In this document: one piece after another, positions 5,625 to 7,803 of the stretch
Layout of the letters: each line of letters opens with the position of its first letter
Numbering within the stretch: the stretch's first letter is position 1
Source of the DNA: Phycisphaerae bacterium
Lineage (GTDB): Bacteria > Planctomycetota > Phycisphaerae > Sedimentisphaerales > Anaerohalosphaeraceae
Length of the DNA stretch: 7,803 nucleotides
NCBI GenBank assembly: GCA_021736615.1
Contig: JAIPFN010000004.1
Span: 1 to 7,803 of the forward strand
Direction of reading: 5' to 3'
Position numbers and translations under genes: made by a program
The notes under the pieces: model-generated
Seen by the model: only the letters and a program-made list of their open reading frames with translations
What the model was told of the DNA's origin: nothing
The model's database searches: none

Positions 5625-6260
5625 ATGGCGCAGGAAGAACAGGTTCTTGTAGTTGAGCGGAAGGTTATCGAAGAATTGGGTATGTTTCACGGGCTCCAGT
5701 TTGATGTTGCCCCATATCTGGAAAAGATCTTTACGCCCGGAATAATGAGTTTCATGCCGCGTTCCAAGGCCGAAATCAACCCGGATTATAAACAGCTAAT
5801 CCCCTATGTTATAATAGGTTACGACGGGAAATACCTCAATTATGTTCGTGGGAAACGCGCCGGTGAAAAGCGCCTCGTTGGTAACAGATCAATGGGCATA
5901 GGCGGACATATCAATCCGATTGATGACCATCGCCTCTTTAATGTTGAAAAAGACTATAAAACTGATCCGCGCGAAATGTATTTGGAAGCAGCTGCACGTG
6001 AGGTCATTGAAGAAGTGAACATCAAAGATGCCCATACTGACCGAATAGTGGCACTTTTAAACGACGACACTAATGAGGTCGGCCAGGTTCACCTGGGAGT
6101 TGTCCATTTCTGGCAGCTCGAAAGCGAAGATGTCAGCCGGCGTGAGCAGATGATTACGCAATTAAACTTTATGACCCCTGCAGAACTGAACGAAGTGCGC
6201 GATAGCCTGGAAACATGGTCGCAATTATGCCTCAACGGGGTGGACAAATTCGTGCAATAG
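5625..6260 (+). CDS. NUDIX-family phosphoesterase, function unknown
   Basis: A predicted cytoplasmic hydrolase of 211 residues with a NUDIX-type fold; it resembles the group called predicted NUDIX phosphoesterases, substrate unknown. The NUDIX box is recognisable as E117-x7-R125-E126-VIEE-VNI (EMYLEAAAREVIEEVNI at 117-133), giving the metal-binding glutamates E126, E129 and E130. The usual Gly before the box is absent at its normal spacing (Y111 instead) and the late Gly of the box is N132. A Gly-rich strand SMGIGGHINP at 89-98 sits before a longer than normal insert. The ATG at 5625 was preferred to a GTG at 5616 because the AGAAAGG ribosome site (5607-5613) is only two bases from the GTG but eleven from the ATG. 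Own sigma-70 promoter; followed by a tiny open frame. Confidence 0.78.
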   Translation: MAQEEQVLVVERKVIEELGMFHGLQFDVAPYLEKIFTPGIMSFMPRSKAEINPDYKQLIPYVIIGYDGKYLNYVRGKRAGEKRLVGNRSMGIGGHINPIDDHRLFNVEKDYKTDPREMYLEAAAREVIEEVNIKDAHTDRIVALLNDDTNEVGQVHLGVVHFWQLESEDVSRREQMITQLNFMTPAELNEVRDSLETWSQLCLNGVDKFVQ

Positions 6261-6287
6261 ACCGCGATGAGATAAAAGGAGGAATCA

Positions 6288-6368
6288 ATGCGTTTCGCAT
6301 TATTGATCTTTGCTTTCCGGGTGTGTTTCCACTACTGTCAAACAGGTTCATACCCCGTTAGCCGATAG
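6288..6368 (+). CDS. Possible 26-residue small protein
   Basis: An open frame of 26 codons with the best ribosome site in the window: AGGAGG at 6277-6282, five bases before the ATG. It starts 27 bases after the NUDIX stop codon and ends three bases before the stop codon of the convergent fic gene. The peptide begins MRFALLIFAF, a short hydrophobic stretch after one arginine, followed by a Cys/His/Tyr-containing polar end. This could be a small membrane-associated peptide, a leader peptide, or the surviving start of a gene truncated by the arrival of fic/coaB. No homolog is recognised. Support is the ribosome site and spacing only. Confidence 0.4.
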   Translation: MRFALLIFAFRVCFHYCQTGSYPVSR

Positions 6369-6371
6369 GAT

Positions 6372-7112
6372 TTATTTTTCTAAACCCAAGGCGAACCAGT
6401 ATGGATTGAAGCTTTCTTTTACAATTTCGGCGATGAGTTGTATAAAGTCGGTATAGTCATTTTTTGTGTGGGCATTGTCGAGGGCCTGATAGTATTCCAG
6501 GCGTCGTGCGACAGATAGAACTGTCGCAGGGAAACCGCATTTCATCAATTCGAGGTTCATCAGCAGTCTTGAGGCTCTTCCGTTACCGTCAATAAATGGG
6601 TGTATCTTCACGAAATCGCAATGTACTCTGGCAGCGCGTTCTACGGAATGCATATTTTGTGCGGGACCGTTATACCAATCGATAAAAGTATCCATCTCCT
6701 GTTGCACGAGCGTAAAGTCTGATGGTACGTGACCGGCACCTGCGATGGTCACATTAGAGTTTCGGTAAGTGCCCGCGTTTTTGTCGTCGATGTTTTTAAG
6801 TATAAGCTGATGAAGACTCTTAATTTGAAATTGGGTCAGTGGCGAATTTTCTTTGACGAGTTTTTCTACGTAGCCAATCGCGTCCTTGTGGTTGACGGCC
6901 TCGAAGTGTTCTCGCAGCGATTTGCCGCCTACCGTTATGCCTTCAAGAGCTACTTTTGTTTCTTTAAGGGTTAGTGTGTTTCCTTCGATCGCGTTTGAAT
7001 TATACGTCCATTGCAGGACGAGGTCTTCGTGCAGATTTTCCAGGACAGCTTTGTCGAGGGGGCGATATGAATCGAGTTTCTCTTTCAGGTTGTCAAGTTC
7101 AGTGAAATCCAT
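6372..7112 (-). CDS. Fic family protein, class II (probable AMP transferase)
   Basis: Fic enzymes usually transfer AMP from ATP to a hydroxyl side chain of a target protein. The full catalytic motif HPFIDGNGRASR is at 171-182, with H171 as the catalytic base. An N-terminal inhibitory helix is present as SNAIEGN at 39-45, matching (S/T)xxxE(G/N) with E43, so this is a class II Fic that holds itself in check without a separate antitoxin. The flap region TYRNSNVTIAG (115-125) is intact. The protein is 246 residues and ends after the Fic core, without the C-terminal winged helix found in many longer relatives. An AAGGAG site (7124-7119) lies six bases before the ATG. It follows coaB by 24 bases, so the two probably share a transcript. 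Target unknown. Confidence 0.9.
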   Translation of the reverse strand: MDFTELDNLKEKLDSYRPLDKAVLENLHEDLVLQWTYNSNAIEGNTLTLKETKVALEGITVGGKSLREHFEAVNHKDAIGYVEKLVKENSPLTQFQIKSLHQLILKNIDDKNAGTYRNSNVTIAGAGHVPSDFTLVQQEMDTFIDWYNGPAQNMHSVERAARVHCDFVKIHPFIDGNGRASRLLMNLELMKCGFPATVLSVARRLEYYQALDNAHTKNDYTDFIQLIAEIVKESFNPYWFALGLEK

Positions 7113-7136
7113 TTTGCTCTCCTTGTATATCCGCGT

Positions 7137-7760
7137 TTATCCGCAATAGCTATCGATCAATCGAATAATTCTCGCGGCGGTTTTTTCTTTTTTCATATCC
7201 TTCAGTTCCAGCCAATCTGCCTTTGGGGTTTTTATATAGATTGTCGACTTTTCCGCAGCGATAGCTGTCGGTGCGTTGGCAATTATCATGTCGAGATTTT
7301 TGCTTTTTAGTTTTGCCTCGGCATTTTCTTTTAGCGATTTGTCTTCCAACGCATATCCCGCGATGAACTGCCCCGTACTCTTATTCCGCCCGGCCCATTT
7401 AAGAATGTCTTGCGTGGGTTTTAGTTTTATGGTCAGTTCTGCATCGGACTTTTTGATCTTCGTTTTGGAAGTTTTCTCCGGTTTGTAATCCGACACAGCC
7501 GCAGACATTATCAGGCAGTCCGTTTTAGTAAAGTGCTCCTTTACCGCTTTGAACATTTCCGCTGAAGTTTCAATTTCGATGATCTTTGTCGCTGCCGGTC
7601 TTTTAAGAGCCGTCGGTGCCGTAATTAGTGTGACGTTGTGTCCGGCCTTGATCGCTGCACGAGCCAGGGCGTAACCCATTTTGCCTGTGCTAGCATTTGA
7701 TATGAAACGTACCGGGTCGATGTATTCCCTGGTTCCTCCGGCTGTTATGAGTATATTCAT
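7137..7760 (-). CDS. coaB: CoaB, stand-alone phosphopantothenate-cysteine ligase
   Basis: Joins cysteine to 4'-phosphopantothenate using a nucleotide triphosphate, the second step of coenzyme A synthesis. Motifs in order: ITAGGTREYIDPVRFISNAS at 5-24 followed by TGKMGYALA (nucleotide-binding Gly-rich part), SAAVSDYKP at 86-94, KIKK at 101-104 (conserved lysine of the acyl-intermediate step), PTQDIL at 115-120, GYALE at 135-139, and NLDMIIAN at 155-162. At 207 residues it is only the synthetase half; in most bacteria it is fused behind the CoaC decarboxylase as CoaBC of about 400 residues. The frame starts with its own ATG and an AAAGG site (7771-7767) six bases upstream, so it is a separate gene rather than a fragment. 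fic follows by 24 bases. Confidence 0.93.
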   Translation of the reverse strand: MNILITAGGTREYIDPVRFISNASTGKMGYALARAAIKAGHNVTLITAPTALKRPAATKIIEIETSAEMFKAVKEHFTKTDCLIMSAAVSDYKPEKTSKTKIKKSDAELTIKLKPTQDILKWAGRNKSTGQFIAGYALEDKSLKENAEAKLKSKNLDMIIANAPTAIAAEKSTIYIKTPKADWLELKDMKKEKTAARIIRLIDSYCG

Positions 7761-7769
7761 AATTAGCCT

Positions 7770-7803
7770 TTACAGCTTACTTAATTTCTTTTGCAATTTG
7801 TTC
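7770..7803 (-). CDS. Possible 3' end of an upstream minus-strand gene (partial)
   Basis: Two minus-strand frames are open from the window edge: one ending in a TAA at 7779-7777 (last residues EQIAKEIK) and one ending in a TAA at 7772-7770 (last residues NKLQKKLSKL). Either would place a gene end 9 to 16 bases before the coaB ATG, as in an operon. Both ends look like charged helices and cannot be told apart. A coaC decarboxylase gene would make sense here, but nothing visible proves it. Confidence 0.3.
   Translation of the reverse strand, partial: NKLQKKLSKL

Noticed and set aside
6372..7112. Fic gene as part of a toxin-antitoxin pair
   Set aside because: No small antitoxin gene precedes it; the inhibitory SxxxEG helix is within the protein itself, which defines a self-contained class II Fic.
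1..7803. CRISPR array, tRNA, rRNA, insertion sequence or phage genes
   Set aside because: No spaced repeats, cloverleaf-like stretches, transposase motifs or flanking terminal repeats were recognised on either strand.

Overview
The window reads as a stretch of a bacterial chromosome from a flagellated, chemotactic Gram-negative-type organism with moderate G+C. A deep-branching lineage such as a planctomycete of the Phycisphaerae type would fit the flagellar proteins, the sigma-54 promoters, the CheX-family phosphatases and the stand-alone CoaB. That assignment is an impression from protein style, not a demonstrated placement.

Layout. On the minus strand at the left, flgB and flgC (proximal rod) run out of the window, where fliE would be expected next. 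A 444-base AT-rich gap separates them from a divergent gene for a FliK-type hook-length protein. Each side of the gap has its own sigma-54 (-24/-12) promoter about 30 to 40 bases from its start codon, so rod and hook-length genes appear to be switched on together from one control region. After a terminator-like hairpin come three plus-strand chemotaxis genes: cheY, a small cysteine-rich CheX-like phosphatase, and a 472-residue protein that joins a second CheX/CheC-like domain to a pair of CBS domains through a long acidic/lysine-rich linker. This receiver plus two putative receiver phosphatases, one with a possible nucleotide-sensing tail, is the most unusual part of the window.

Right side. 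A sigma-70-type promoter drives a NUDIX-family gene, followed by a 26-codon open frame with a perfect Shine-Dalgarno sequence. Convergent to these on the minus strand lie a stand-alone coaB (phosphopantothenate-cysteine ligase, coenzyme A synthesis) and, 24 bases behind it, a class II Fic protein. The right edge appears to hold the last codons of another minus-strand gene just upstream of coaB; coaC is a natural guess but cannot be shown.

No tRNA, rRNA, CRISPR array, insertion sequence or phage gene was recognised. The candidate for something undescribed is the CheY / CheX-like / CheX-CBS cluster, which suggests coupling of CheY-phosphate turnover to redox or metal state and to adenine-nucleotide level. 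That coupling is inference from domain content only.
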